Origin: a virus
IMG/VR virus record: IMGVR_UViG_3300027733_000105
Location: 1-39,567 of that record
DNA length: 39,567 bases
Reading direction: 5' to 3' (one strand)
Part shown: positions 7,741 to 17,491 of the stretch, piece by piece
Position numbering within the stretch: the first letter of the stretch is position 1
How the letters are laid out: every line of letters begins with the position of its first letter
Notes under the pieces: model-generated
Database searches by the model: none
What the model was told of the DNA's origin: nothing
What the model saw: the letters and a program-made list of their open reading frames with translations, nothing else
Position numbers and translations under genes: made by a program

Positions 7741-9090
7741 TTACCCCTGGAATCCGAAGTCTTTAAGAACAGTCCTAGCAATAGAAGATACGTCTTGACG
7801 AGCGTTGTCAGTGTATTGCCAACGTGCATCTTTACGTAGAGATCGTTGATAGTCATATAAGGACATTTCCTTGTCTGGTCCTATTGCCATACGAAGCGTA
7901 GGATCATTTAATTTAATCGTTTCAGGATTAACTTCTAATGTAGCTGCCATCATATTTCTATATGGGTTGTAGATGGTTTCTAAATCAATACCTTTATCAA
8001 TCAGTGAAGCAACGCGATCTGGCAAACCAATCTTTGCAGTATCACGAATGATCTGCTTGTAGGTTTCGGTAGATTCGCCTTGAGCAATCTTTTGCAGCCA
8101 GCCTTGTAGGTTGGAACCAAACTGTTTGTTAAGGTCTAGTCCATTGGCAGATGCAGTCTGCTGTAACTCTGTAAGACTTACTCCGGCAGCACCACCAAGG
8201 GCTGCGCCAGGTGTATATTTGATCTTGCCTCTAACTGCTGCTCCGACTATAGATCCGCTGGTTTCATTTGCTAAATCATAAACTTGAGTAGCAAGCATAT
8301 CCAGATCTGTTGCATCTAATGACGCGCCTCTTTTAACAGCCTCATCTGCAATTATCTGTTTTGTCTCGCCAAGTCCACGACCATACTCTGTAGTCTGTGC
8401 CAACTCTTCAGCGTTGCCACCTTTTTTTAATAAATCTTCATATTGTTTTTTATAGAACTGACGTTGACGTATAGGTCCAGAGTTTTTTGCCCACCAGGTT
8501 GTAGTCTGTAATTCATTTAAGAATCTTTGTGGGGTGTAATCATCTTTAGTAGATGCTGTGCCTTTAGTTGCAGCAATCATAAGGGCTTTAAGATCTGGAT
8601 CTTCCTTAAAGATGGCATCTACAGGACCATATTGACTTTGAACCAAAGCAAAGATCTCATCAATATTTGCTGGTTTTGCTTTATCAGGAGCAGATGGAGC
8701 CACTGCTTTTTTCTTTGCCGCAGGTTTTGTAACACCTGTGCCGGTTGCGGCAGGAGTTGCAGCAGGAGTTGCAATAGGAGTTTTAGTTATTGCACCAGGT
8801 TTTGCAATAGCGTTTGGTCCTACTTGAGGAGTAAAAGTTCCAGGAGGTATTGGTTTGGTGCCTTTTTCTTTACCAGTTAAACGAATCTGTGCTTCTCTAA
8901 TAGCTTTTTCTGATGGATCTTCTTCTGGTGTTGTGCTTTGTAAATCTTTTATTTCTTTGTTAAACTTATCAAGTTGGCGTTGTGCGTATTCTCTATTAGG
9001 ATTAGAAGGATCATTTGCAGCTTTTTTTGCAGCAGTAATAGATACTTGAAGATCTTTTATCCGTTTTTTAATTTCTCTTTCAGTAGCCAT
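7741..9090 (-). CDS. Virion protein with coiled coil and Pro/Ala linker
   Basis: The 449-aa protein opens with a charged coiled coil (about 1-55), then a low-complexity Pro/Thr/Ala/Lys linker (about 80-135). A helical C-terminal domain of about 300 residues includes RFLNELQTTTWWAKNSGPIR and KDARWQYTDNA. The domain style matches proteins coded beside ejection proteins. It shares one base with the upstream gene and is 2 bp from the next. No enzymatic motif is seen. Confidence 0.6.
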   Translation of the reverse strand: MATEREIKKRIKDLQVSITAAKKAANDPSNPNREYAQRQLDKFNKEIKDLQSTTPEEDPSEKAIREAQIRLTGKEKGTKPIPPGTFTPQVGPNAIAKPGAITKTPIATPAATPAATGTGVTKPAAKKKAVAPSAPDKAKPANIDEIFALVQSQYGPVDAIFKEDPDLKALMIAATKGTASTKDDYTPQRFLNELQTTTWWAKNSGPIRQRQFYKKQYEDLLKKGGNAEELAQTTEYGRGLGETKQIIADEAVKRGASLDATDLDMLATQVYDLANETSGSIVGAAVRGKIKYTPGAALGGAAGVSLTELQQTASANGLDLNKQFGSNLQGWLQKIAQGESTETYKQIIRDTAKIGLPDRVASLIDKGIDLETIYNPYRNMMAATLEVNPETIKLNDPTLRMAIGPDKEMSLYDYQRSLRKDARWQYTDNARQDVSSIARTVLKDFGFQG

Positions 9091-9755
9091 TAGGACACAC
9101 CAATCGCTTGCTTAAATACATCATAAAATGATTTGACCTTTTGCGCTCTTGCTTCATCGGTGCCAGCAATTTCATTTATTAAAAACTGTTGTTCGTTTAT
9201 TCCACCAGTGGTTTGTGAAGTGGTAGTAGCAGAACCACCAGTAGTTACGGTGGTTGTAGGAGCAGCCGCTTGCGCTTTTTGTAGCGCTTGAGTATATCTA
9301 TTCAACTCTGCTTTACTTGGTCCACGACCAACCTGGTCTTGCATAACAGCAGTGACAAGTGCTTCTGCTGTGGTTGAATCAGATAATCTAACACTCTTGG
9401 ATACTCTTGGTCCACCAGCGCCGCCTGCACCAGAGTCAGATACTGCTGATAAGTAACCAAATAACCCTGTTGAACTTGGATTAAATTTATTGTAAAGAAT
9501 AAAATCTGCATTGGCTTTTAGAAATTGATCTCTTAAATCATTAGTTGGTTTACTTGTTACCTTTACAGAGTAACCTGCTTTTTTTAATGCACTAGATAAT
9601 GTCTTTAGAGTATCTGGTTGATATTTGTAAAATTCAGCAATAACTTGTTCATAGTTAATTGCAGGAGCATTGGTAGTTATAGTTGATTGACCGGAGTTAG
9701 TTCCGCCACCTTGCCAGGCTGTAGGTCCCATCATCGCAGGATCTTGTTTTTTCAC
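9090..9755 (-). CDS. Virion-associated protein, unknown
   Basis: This 221-aa protein starts with GTG (MKKQDPAMMGPTAWQGGGTN) after a GGAG site. A disordered N-terminus precedes a helical segment (NYEQVIAEFYKYQPDTLKTL, about 35-54). It continues with a Gly-rich loop, a helical stretch ending GPSKAELNRYTQALQKAQAA, and a Thr/Ser linker. It sits between two large virion proteins, so it is probably part of the same ejection or internal complex. No family recognised. Confidence 0.55.
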   Translation of the reverse strand: MKKQDPAMMGPTAWQGGGTNSGQSTITTNAPAINYEQVIAEFYKYQPDTLKTLSSALKKAGYSVKVTSKPTNDLRDQFLKANADFILYNKFNPSSTGLFGYLSAVSDSGAGGAGGPRVSKSVRLSDSTTAEALVTAVMQDQVGRGPSKAELNRYTQALQKAQAAAPTTTVTTGGSATTTSQTTGGINEQQFLINEIAGTDEARAQKVKSFYDVFKQAIGVS

Positions 9756-9763
9756 CTATACTC

Positions 9764-12700
9764 CTAATCTAACAATCTGGAAAATAAAATGTCATATGCT
9801 GCTTTAGCATTAGAGTTTGTTTTTGATATATCTTCTAATTGAGATATGGTTGAGGCTAATGCTGAATCTTGCAACTGTGATCCAACTGATCCAAGTAGCG
9901 CAAACTGCGCTCTTTGTTCAACATATCCGTTGTAGATACCTAGCATTTGTTTTAAGCTGTCGTAAGCCTTTGGTCTAACGTTTCTAATCTCTGGGTTGTC
10001 AAGCATAATTGACAGATCCTTTAGAGCATTTTGACGCTTGATAGCCTTCTCGCCACCTTGAGCCAACTCTTCTTGAATTAACGGATGAGTTGCTTTCCAT
10101 TCAGTTGACCAAGACTGCCAGCGATCACGAAGATCTTTTTTAGTATATGGATCAAAAGCATTTTTAATAGCATCTAAGTAGTTTGATCTATTGCTATAGT
10201 AGGTCTGTAAAGATGCGGCAGTTTGGATCTCACGAGTAAATTCATCTACACGCTTGCTTGGTCGTAATCCCATAGTTGACATTGTTTGATACGCATCCCA
10301 AGAAAAATCTCCTTGGTATGGTATTAAGAAAGCTGCGCCTTCTGGATATTGCTTAAACAATCCCTTGTTGTTGTCAACAAACGCACCAGACTCTTCTGCA
10401 TAGCGCACTAGCGCTACAGTCTTACGGTCTGATTCTGAAATGGTATATGGAATCTGCTTAGGGAATAGTTCTATCCACCGTTGAGTAGTAGCATCTATAT
10501 CGCCGTTGTTGTCAGCAAGCATTTGATTAAAGACTTGCTTAAAACTTTGGCTTCCGTTATCTCTTACCCATTCAGCCATATCTGATTTAAGAGCTATCTG
10601 TGGGGAAGCAGGTAATACAAGTCCAGAGAAAGCACGAAGAGCAAGAACAGTAACAGTTGCATTTTTAAGTTTGAGTCTGTAATCTTCTAATTCACCAACA
10701 GTTGGTGGAATCAGTACGCCATTCTCGTCAACTTGCTGTGGAATACCGTGACCTGAAGCCTCTAGGTAGGTTACTGCCTTACGAGATGCAGAGGCATATT
10801 GCCCATCTCTTTCATCTCTATTAAGTAAGGCATAGACTTTATTGACGTGTGCAGGAAGTAATGCGGAAATCATTGGTTGGTTTTCTGCATATTTACCAAG
10901 TGATGCACCAACTACTGTGTCTACCCACGCTGGATTGTCAAATGCAACATTCATTACATTCTCAAATGTTTTTATGCCAACAGCGGCTAATGGACCAGCA
11001 AAGGTAGGGAATATAGAATCAACATTAAGAGATGGAGTAACCATATTAAGTTTTGCGCCAAACTCAATAGGCATCGGTGTCTTAAATGAGGGTGCTATAC
11101 CAAATGCAATAAGCATACCCTGCATAGCCTTATAGGATACAGCAGTTCCTGGGTAGATAAAATACTTTTGACCTTGATCGTCCTCTTGTATCCAACCAGA
11201 GTGTGCTATTCCTTCATAGGTAAGGGAAGCACGAGCAATAGATTCTGGGTTATAGCGTACTGCCTTGTAGACACGGCGAGAAAAGTCTTCAGTTGCCCGA
11301 TAGAATCGTGCAAAGTTTCTAACATTGAAAGCAAGTTGTGTTTGAATCAACGGATTATCTACAAAAGATAGTACGCGCATCTTAGCGCGTTCTTCTGCAA
11401 TCTCTGCAATTTTCTTTTTGGCTATAGTTTCAGCTTTAAGTAACTTAGCAGGATCTGTAATACCTTTAGTATGTGCTGCGATATAAGCATCGTAGAATCC
11501 AGTTTCTTTCATTTGCTTACGAACTTGGACTATCTCCTGGAATACCATTGGTTCACGGGAGAAGCGAGCATTTTGCTCACCCATCCAATCCCAACCGCGT
11601 GACATCAGAGATGCTGTGTAATTATCGCTATCTGATACTGGAATAAGTTTAGGACCAAGAATTGATGGTGGCATATTGATAGGCTCTGTAGGCAAATCAC
11701 TAAGGTTAAGTTCTCCACTTATTTTGTAAGATTGAGTTGTATCATCCCAAACTCTTACTTTGTTAAGAAAATCTGTATTAAGAGTTAACTTATCATCATT
11801 TTTAGTAAACAATTGTTTAGCAGAATCAAAAACTGCCTTAGCGTGAATATCAATGTTTCCATTTATTCCTGGTGAGTATAAACGAAACCTGCTTGCCACA
11901 TTTGGATTCTCTGTTAACCAAGTTTTAATAAGAGATAAAGCCTTTACTTCATCATCTAAATTAGCAACAGCAATTCTTCCAAGTCTATCATTAGCAAAAA
12001 AGTTTACTTGCATCATCCAGGCTATAAGAGATGTATCATCATAGGTATTAGGTGTGATATTTTCATATCCTGCACCTTTTAGTTTACGAAGTTTTCTAGG
12101 TAAATTAACTTTAAGTTCTGCGGTTCTACCATAACGGCGTTGGTCTGCCAACGCACGAGTAGCAAAGTCTGTTCCGGTAAAAGAGTTCTTTCCACCTTCT
12201 ACAACATCAGCAAGTGCGTTATCTAAATTACCATAACGAATATGCTCTGCTAATATCTCAGCATCTTCTTTACCAAAGGTAATACCAACACGAGCAAGTT
12301 TAGATTCAGTTACTGCTGTAGCAAATATTTCACGAATCTGAACAACATCACCTTTAGCTGCTGTAACAAGCGCAGTAAAACGGTCACGATCTGCTCCACG
12401 TGCTATACGGTTAATTACTCCAAGTGGATCTGCTGATATTCGATTGATGATGTTTCCGTCAGCATCGTATTTGGCAAAGGTACGAACCTTGGTTGAGAGT
12501 AAACGTCCCTTGGCTAATCCCCAAGGTGAACTGCCAATAGCAAGGTGAACCATTAAGTCTTCAGTAGCGTTACGCACTGCATATCGTGGCCCTGCTAAAG
12601 TAAGAAATGACCAGTAAGAGGTCATCTTGTTTACCCAATCTGCGTGAGCAAGGTTTCCAAATACTTTTAATAAACCATCTCTGGTTGCCAAACGATCAAT

Positions 12701-14533
12701 ATCTGAAATACTAGGTGCGCTAACAAGTGAGGTTAATTGAGATGGAATAACTGCCATTGATTCACCATCAGGGCCAAACTTAGATGGATTGTATAATTCT
12801 TTCATACCATTAGGAAGTAATCGTTCGCCATCTGCTGCATACTTTGCTGGATTCTTACCAGTAGCAGCACGTACAAGATCATCTCCACCGGTGGTAACTT
12901 TTAATCCTCTGAAGTCAGAGATAGTTTGCCATAAACCGTAGAATATTTCCTTGCGAGTTCCTTCATCTGCTGCGTCAAAAGCCTCGCGTACTGCCTTAGA
13001 GTAATACTGTGGCATATTAGTACGGGCTAATTGATAAATCTTTTCAGAAGCGTCTTTACCAAGCACATCAAAGAATCCATCGTTGAAAAGTGGTACATAA
13101 GTAAACTTTTGTTTGAAACGATCTAAGCGATACTGTACTTGCTCTGTAGAAAGTCTAGCCATACCTGTTGGTTTAACTTTTTTTAAGCCTTTAACAACTT
13201 CTATTCGGCCTGCTTCGGTTGTAAGTTTTTCAGCAATACCGTCATTTGTTACTACACCAAAGTATAATGCCTCAACAAGTTTAGATCCTACTTTATCAAT
13301 ATCAAATACTTTGTTTAATGTTGTAAGTGTAGCAATACGAGCTTTGCGAGATACGTCTAGACGTGGAATAAGCACACGAGGACGGCTTGGTTGTCCCTTT
13401 AGAATCTCAACCATTTGTTCAGAGTTTTTGAAGTAAGCCTTAGCAGTTAAAGCATTTGATACTGGAACTGATAATTTGTTCATCTCATCAATTACTGCTG
13501 GACCAAACTCCGGTGCAATAGTTTTTAATCTATTACGAGCAGCAACTGCGGCATCATTTTCTCCTGCTTTTTGAGCAGTGCGAAGTTTAGAAAGTTCAGC
13601 ACCGTATTCATCCCAGAAGTTAGCTACCTTTGGTTCTGCAAATACTTCATCTAAATTACGTGGATTTAATGGTCCTACTTGCCACCATCTAGTTTTGCCA
13701 GCGGTACCAAGAACTACATCCAAAGAATACTTAGCAGCATTAACCGCTTTAACTACCTTACCAGCCGCAAGGGTTGGATCAGAAAATACTCTATAAGCAG
13801 CATCAACAGTACCGGATACTGCACGATAATAAAATCCAGATCCTTCTAATTGCTTAGGTGTAACTAAATTTGCAATTTGCCGACCAGGAGAATACTTTGC
13901 AGCATTAACTGCATCTAATATGTTTTGAAATTTATCTTCTTCTGAGCTTTTTCCGGCAATAGACGCGGCATAGGCTTGTTGCGATGGAGTTAATGTTTGT
14001 CCTTGAGTAAGTTTTGCTAAAGGAGTGCCAGCAGCTACTGCCATAGCAACTGTTACTTCATCATCGCCAAATTCATTTTTAGCATTAGTAATGCGATTTG
14101 GATTAAATACCTTGTTGCCATTATCATTAGCTATATCCCAAGCATTACCAGCACCAAATATAGGTTTGTTTTGATCTAAAGCTATTGCTTCTGTGCGATA
14201 AAGACGAAGCATAAGGTCAGATGCTTCACCCATTACCTTAAATGGAAATACCACAGCCTTTTTGGCTGCTCCTATTACATTACCAGCATAATGAAATGCA
14301 GTTCCAATAGGATTGTATTCTTTAGTTACAGTTGGATCTTCATTACCAAATGTTTGAACTAAAGATTGTTGTTGACCTGCTGGAAGATTATTGTATTGCT
14401 GTTGAGCAACCGCTGATGGTAATTGAGTTAATTGATTATGTACGGCAAAGGCTTTAGAAAGAGCGTTGATACTTTCTAATTCTTTTCCTGTAACACCTGC
14501 GGCTGATGCCGCTGCTTTTAGATTAGAAGCCAC
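9764..14533 (-). CDS. Giant internal virion / ejection protein (1589 aa)
   Basis: The largest gene of the window (12% of it). The 1589-aa product is predominantly helical, with amphipathic stretches (for example NVIGAAKKAVVFPFKVMGE near residue 90) and no signal peptide. The region near residues 1040-1120 contains QLAFNVRNFARFYRATEDF and RVYKAVRYNPESI. The 500-1000 stretch is Lys/Arg and Asp rich without catalytic motifs I can name. Size and position between portal and scaffold match the large ejection proteins of podoviruses (T7 gp16 type) rather than a siphovirus tape measure, because no tail-tube gene is adjacent. It begins with GTG, sharing one base with the upstream stop. Confidence 0.65.
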   Translation of the reverse strand: MASNLKAAASAAGVTGKELESINALSKAFAVHNQLTQLPSAVAQQQYNNLPAGQQQSLVQTFGNEDPTVTKEYNPIGTAFHYAGNVIGAAKKAVVFPFKVMGEASDLMLRLYRTEAIALDQNKPIFGAGNAWDIANDNGNKVFNPNRITNAKNEFGDDEVTVAMAVAAGTPLAKLTQGQTLTPSQQAYAASIAGKSSEEDKFQNILDAVNAAKYSPGRQIANLVTPKQLEGSGFYYRAVSGTVDAAYRVFSDPTLAAGKVVKAVNAAKYSLDVVLGTAGKTRWWQVGPLNPRNLDEVFAEPKVANFWDEYGAELSKLRTAQKAGENDAAVAARNRLKTIAPEFGPAVIDEMNKLSVPVSNALTAKAYFKNSEQMVEILKGQPSRPRVLIPRLDVSRKARIATLTTLNKVFDIDKVGSKLVEALYFGVVTNDGIAEKLTTEAGRIEVVKGLKKVKPTGMARLSTEQVQYRLDRFKQKFTYVPLFNDGFFDVLGKDASEKIYQLARTNMPQYYSKAVREAFDAADEGTRKEIFYGLWQTISDFRGLKVTTGGDDLVRAATGKNPAKYAADGERLLPNGMKELYNPSKFGPDGESMAVIPSQLTSLVSAPSISDIDRLATRDGLLKVFGNLAHADWVNKMTSYWSFLTLAGPRYAVRNATEDLMVHLAIGSSPWGLAKGRLLSTKVRTFAKYDADGNIINRISADPLGVINRIARGADRDRFTALVTAAKGDVVQIREIFATAVTESKLARVGITFGKEDAEILAEHIRYGNLDNALADVVEGGKNSFTGTDFATRALADQRRYGRTAELKVNLPRKLRKLKGAGYENITPNTYDDTSLIAWMMQVNFFANDRLGRIAVANLDDEVKALSLIKTWLTENPNVASRFRLYSPGINGNIDIHAKAVFDSAKQLFTKNDDKLTLNTDFLNKVRVWDDTTQSYKISGELNLSDLPTEPINMPPSILGPKLIPVSDSDNYTASLMSRGWDWMGEQNARFSREPMVFQEIVQVRKQMKETGFYDAYIAAHTKGITDPAKLLKAETIAKKKIAEIAEERAKMRVLSFVDNPLIQTQLAFNVRNFARFYRATEDFSRRVYKAVRYNPESIARASLTYEGIAHSGWIQEDDQGQKYFIYPGTAVSYKAMQGMLIAFGIAPSFKTPMPIEFGAKLNMVTPSLNVDSIFPTFAGPLAAVGIKTFENVMNVAFDNPAWVDTVVGASLGKYAENQPMISALLPAHVNKVYALLNRDERDGQYASASRKAVTYLEASGHGIPQQVDENGVLIPPTVGELEDYRLKLKNATVTVLALRAFSGLVLPASPQIALKSDMAEWVRDNGSQSFKQVFNQMLADNNGDIDATTQRWIELFPKQIPYTISESDRKTVALVRYAEESGAFVDNNKGLFKQYPEGAAFLIPYQGDFSWDAYQTMSTMGLRPSKRVDEFTREIQTAASLQTYYSNRSNYLDAIKNAFDPYTKKDLRDRWQSWSTEWKATHPLIQEELAQGGEKAIKRQNALKDLSIMLDNPEIRNVRPKAYDSLKQMLGIYNGYVEQRAQFALLGSVGSQLQDSALASTISQLEDISKTNSNAKAAYDILFSRLLD

Positions 14534-14952
14534 TAAAGACCTCTTGAGAGCATCTGCTGATACATAACAGCAGTCTCACCTGTTGGGTCAAATGGAATCA
14601 TTTTTGCTAAAGTATCTGATAGTTTTACGGTTGAGGTCTGCATACCAAGTATATTAGATCCAGGTCCTGGTCCAATATCTACACCTGTTGTTATAGGTTC
14701 ATTTGGTCGTTGAGTTGGTGCGCTAAAAGGAATTGCTTGTGGTTGCATACCACCGGCACCACCGGTAGCTGAAAGTGGAGCGCCTGCTTGAATAGCGGCT
14801 GTCTCAACACCTTCGCCGTAACCGGAAGATGGAATATCTCTTTGTGGTTGACGCATATCGCCAGGACCACCATCTGTACGTTGTGAAAACTTACCTGGAC
14901 CAGAGAAAGTTGCTGGATTATTAGGCTTTTGGTATCCGCCTTTACCTGCCAT
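14533..14952 (-). CDS. Gly/Pro-rich small virion protein
   Basis: The 139-aa protein is largely disordered (AGKGGYQKPNNPATFSGPGK start, many Gly, Pro, Gln). Its ordered C-terminus (TVKLSDTLAKMIPFDPTGET, then AVMYQQMLSRGL) probably binds a partner. It is coupled to the 1589-aa gene by a one-base stop/start overlap, which suggests a stoichiometric partner or chaperone of that protein. Function unknown. Confidence 0.55.
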   Translation of the reverse strand: MAGKGGYQKPNNPATFSGPGKFSQRTDGGPGDMRQPQRDIPSSGYGEGVETAAIQAGAPLSATGGAGGMQPQAIPFSAPTQRPNEPITTGVDIGPGPGSNILGMQTSTVKLSDTLAKMIPFDPTGETAVMYQQMLSRGL

Positions 14953-15152
14953 TATTCCTCCTTCATCATTTGTTCTAAATCTTCGTGCATCTCATCTATG
15001 CGAGATGCAAGTTCTGTTTCAAAGTCAGTGTGTTGATTTAATAGCCAGAGCAGTTCCTTAAAGAAACCTGCAATTGACATTGTTATATTAAAAAAGAATA
15101 CTATTGACAACATTCCAAAATGAATAGGACGTACCGGACGATTCATCTGCAC
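14952..15152 (-). CDS. Small membrane protein with coiled coil
   Basis: The 66-aa protein has one transmembrane helix at about residues 12-38 (FGMLSIVFFFNITMSIAGFF), then a charged helix of about 25 residues rich in Glu and Asp. The layout resembles small holin- or spanin-like proteins, or a membrane anchor used during ejection. It lies amid virion genes, far from the lysis genes at 32.3-33.2 kb, so an ejection or assembly role is equally possible. Confidence 0.55.
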   Translation of the reverse strand: MQMNRPVRPIHFGMLSIVFFFNITMSIAGFFKELLWLLNQHTDFETELASRIDEMHEDLEQMMKEE

Positions 15153-15180
15153 CCTCCGGTACGGTCTATCAATTTCATTA

Positions 15181-15312
15181 TTAAGCCTTTGTTCCTTTGC
15201 GACCTGCTGGAGTAATTCCGAAGTATACTTTTCCGCCTGCTGGCTTAGAAGTATCCATTTTGCCTTCGACTGGCTTACTTACAGATGCCGGTGCTTGTGA
15301 TCCTTTATTCAT
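15181..15312 (-). CDS. Tiny basic protein, unknown
   Basis: A 43-aa frame starts ATG 15312 (MNKGSQAPASVSKPVEGKMD) and stops TAA 15181. It has one of the best ribosome sites of the window (AGGAGG, 5 bases before the ATG) and fills the gap after the portal gene, which supports it despite its size. The peptide ends with a Gly/Lys-rich segment (VYFGITPAGRKGTKA). Family not recognised. Confidence 0.65.
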   Translation of the reverse strand: MNKGSQAPASVSKPVEGKMDTSKPAGGKVYFGITPAGRKGTKA

Positions 15313-15326
15313 ATTCCACCTCCTAG

Positions 15327-17069
15327 TTATGCTGCGCCACCAATGGAGGCTAGTAGTTGTGCTATATCGGGACGAGATTGTGGGCCAGCAGCAGGGGTTG
15401 CACCTTGAGAGGGAGGAACCTGCGAGGCAGCGGTGGGAACCATACCTGCTGCTGGAACTTGTTCTGCTCCCATAGGCGGCATCTCTGGTGCTGGCGGTGG
15501 AGCAAATGCTTTTTCTACTACAGTTTCTAACTGTTGACCTTTTTGACGGCCTGCGATAACTGCTGCGATACGAGTGATAGCTTCTGTAGGATCTTGTCCT
15601 GCTGCTGCCATCTGTGGAATAGATTGTGCGTACTGTGCAACTGCTACTCGCAGTGAGTCACGCATCTCTTCAATATCAATTCTTTGTTCTTCTTGGGTTA
15701 CATTCATATCAATTGGTAGTTCACGACGAGCATAGTCGCGGGAAACTAACTTATCGCTACGCATTTGTAGTAATGCGATAACTGCGCGGTTAGGGTCCAT
15801 ACCAGACATAATGCCGTAGCGAACATCAATAGCGTAATCTTTATTGATGTCCCTTGATGGCACATACTTTAGGATGTATGGAGTTCCATCATCAATACCA
15901 CGAATAGTTTTTTGCATTGAACCAAAAACTACTTCATCTACTTCTAGGCAGAGTCCAAGCAATTCAGTAAACAACCGAGCAAATTGGGCTTGCGCAGATT
16001 TAATCTGCGTATCAAAGCCTTCTTGTAGCGCCTGGACTCCACGACCTGTAACGACAGATGCGTTGATCTGTCCTGAACGTGTTTCTGGATAACGAGCGCC
16101 GAGACGAAGCTCGCGCTCAAGTACACCAGACTCAGCAAATACACCCTGCGGAAGTTCCAATGGAACTCGGCGGATTAACTGTGGGTTTGCTGAACGAAGA
16201 ATAGCGTCAGGTCCAAGTGCTAACTCCTGCACATCCTGTGGAATAGCAATCGGTGCTTGAATAGATTTTTCTGCTGCTTGAATTTGTAAGACTGCAAAAC
16301 GAGCGCGAGCAAGTTGTACTGCTAGTACATCATCAAACTGTCCACGAGCCTCACCGTCAATGGAGAAACGCTGTGCCACACGAGCCATACACTTACCAAA
16401 TTGGTTTGGTGTATTAGCAAGAACTAAGTTGTTACGACTTGGAAGGAAGATCATATCTTGCTCTTTGTCGTGGTAACGAACCATATCAATATAGGTTGCG
16501 CTTTGTCCGTACTGTTGGCGTGGAAGAATATCTTTTGCAAACTCTGGATACATAGCAGCCAAAGTCTCAGGGTCCATCTGGACCACTTGAGTTAGAGATA
16601 CAGTGCGACCGAAGCGGTCCATTTCTGGGTAAACGCCAAATGGATTAAGCAAACGGATCTTTGGTGTATTTGTTTCGTAATCTACTTCAATAATACCAGG
16701 TAACATACCGTAGGTATTAAACCAATCTGCACCGGAGTACATTTGGATCTGTAGTTCTGAGGAACTAGAGTAATAGTTTACAATCCGAGTGCGGGTATCT
16801 GCACTTTTTCGAGCAGCATCAGAGACCATATTGGATGCAGAACAGTTGAATGATGGCAGAGGTGCCATCGCTTCAGCTAGATCACGAGCAGCAACATCAA
16901 TAAAGTTTGCGACTAAAGGTTTTGGATAATCCTCAGAGAACATCGCTGGATAAACTTTACCAATATCGCCTTGACGTACTGATAGTACGTCACGCATCCT
17001 TTGGTCACGAGCAGCATAGCGCGTTTGAAGACGCGATACCTTTGCTGCTACTTCTTTTGCTGTTAACAA
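15327..17069 (-). CDS. Portal protein
   Basis: The 580-aa protein should form the dodecameric ring at the DNA-entry vertex, where terminase docks and the tail attaches. It lies two genes after the large terminase. Portal features include the N-terminal helical start (residues 1-40), KPLVANFIDVAARDLAEAMA (about 49-69) and a wing region with RLLNPFGVYPEMDRFGRTVS. A helical stem/crown segment has SGQINASVVTGRGVQALQEG, and the C-terminal tail is Pro/Ala/Met-rich. The start is TTG at 17069 with AAGGA about 6 bases before it. Length is normal for podovirus-type portals. Confidence 0.88.
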   Translation of the reverse strand: MLTAKEVAAKVSRLQTRYAARDQRMRDVLSVRQGDIGKVYPAMFSEDYPKPLVANFIDVAARDLAEAMAPLPSFNCSASNMVSDAARKSADTRTRIVNYYSSSSELQIQMYSGADWFNTYGMLPGIIEVDYETNTPKIRLLNPFGVYPEMDRFGRTVSLTQVVQMDPETLAAMYPEFAKDILPRQQYGQSATYIDMVRYHDKEQDMIFLPSRNNLVLANTPNQFGKCMARVAQRFSIDGEARGQFDDVLAVQLARARFAVLQIQAAEKSIQAPIAIPQDVQELALGPDAILRSANPQLIRRVPLELPQGVFAESGVLERELRLGARYPETRSGQINASVVTGRGVQALQEGFDTQIKSAQAQFARLFTELLGLCLEVDEVVFGSMQKTIRGIDDGTPYILKYVPSRDINKDYAIDVRYGIMSGMDPNRAVIALLQMRSDKLVSRDYARRELPIDMNVTQEEQRIDIEEMRDSLRVAVAQYAQSIPQMAAAGQDPTEAITRIAAVIAGRQKGQQLETVVEKAFAPPPAPEMPPMGAEQVPAAGMVPTAASQVPPSQGATPAAGPQSRPDIAQLLASIGGAA

Positions 17070-17078
17070 ATTAGTTCC

Positions 17079-17477
17079 TTACTTAGTATTTCTTTTAGCT
17101 TGTGCTTGTACACGACGATTAGTACGTGATGCTTCTCCGTATGGCTGCGCTGCTTTGCGTGCAAGAACTCTTCCAACTTTTTGTTCTTTTTCGCCCATTG
17201 CTATTTTATCATAAGTGACTTGTTTGTCACTTGCATACTGAGGTGTTCTTAGTTCTTTGTAGCCTGCTGTTACGTTGGATCTTCCACTTTTTACAATTGC
17301 TTTGGCTTTATCTACTGCGCCTTTTTTCTTTACTAAATTTGTTGCTGTTGCATTTGCAGTAGTAGGCTTTGCTTTTTGTTTTGGCATATTTGCTTTAACT
17401 TCTTTAGCAAAATTAGGATTTGCCTTTAACAATCTAGAAAAAGGCGTATTTACTGCTGCTTTCTTTGGTGCTACCAT
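17079..17477 (-). CDS. Very basic small protein between terminase and portal
   Basis: The 132-aa protein is rich in Lys, Ala, Arg and Asn (MVAPKKAAVNTPFSRLLKAN start; RRVQAQAKRNTK end), with a high positive charge and no hydrophobic core that I can see. It is encoded 9 bp before the portal gene and 14 bp after the terminase. It could be a DNA-binding accessory of packaging or an internal head protein. The family is not recognised. Confidence 0.6.
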   Translation of the reverse strand: MVAPKKAAVNTPFSRLLKANPNFAKEVKANMPKQKAKPTTANATATNLVKKKGAVDKAKAIVKSGRSNVTAGYKELRTPQYASDKQVTYDKIAMGEKEQKVGRVLARKAAQPYGEASRTNRRVQAQAKRNTK

Positions 17478-17491
17478 TTTATTCTCCTTGG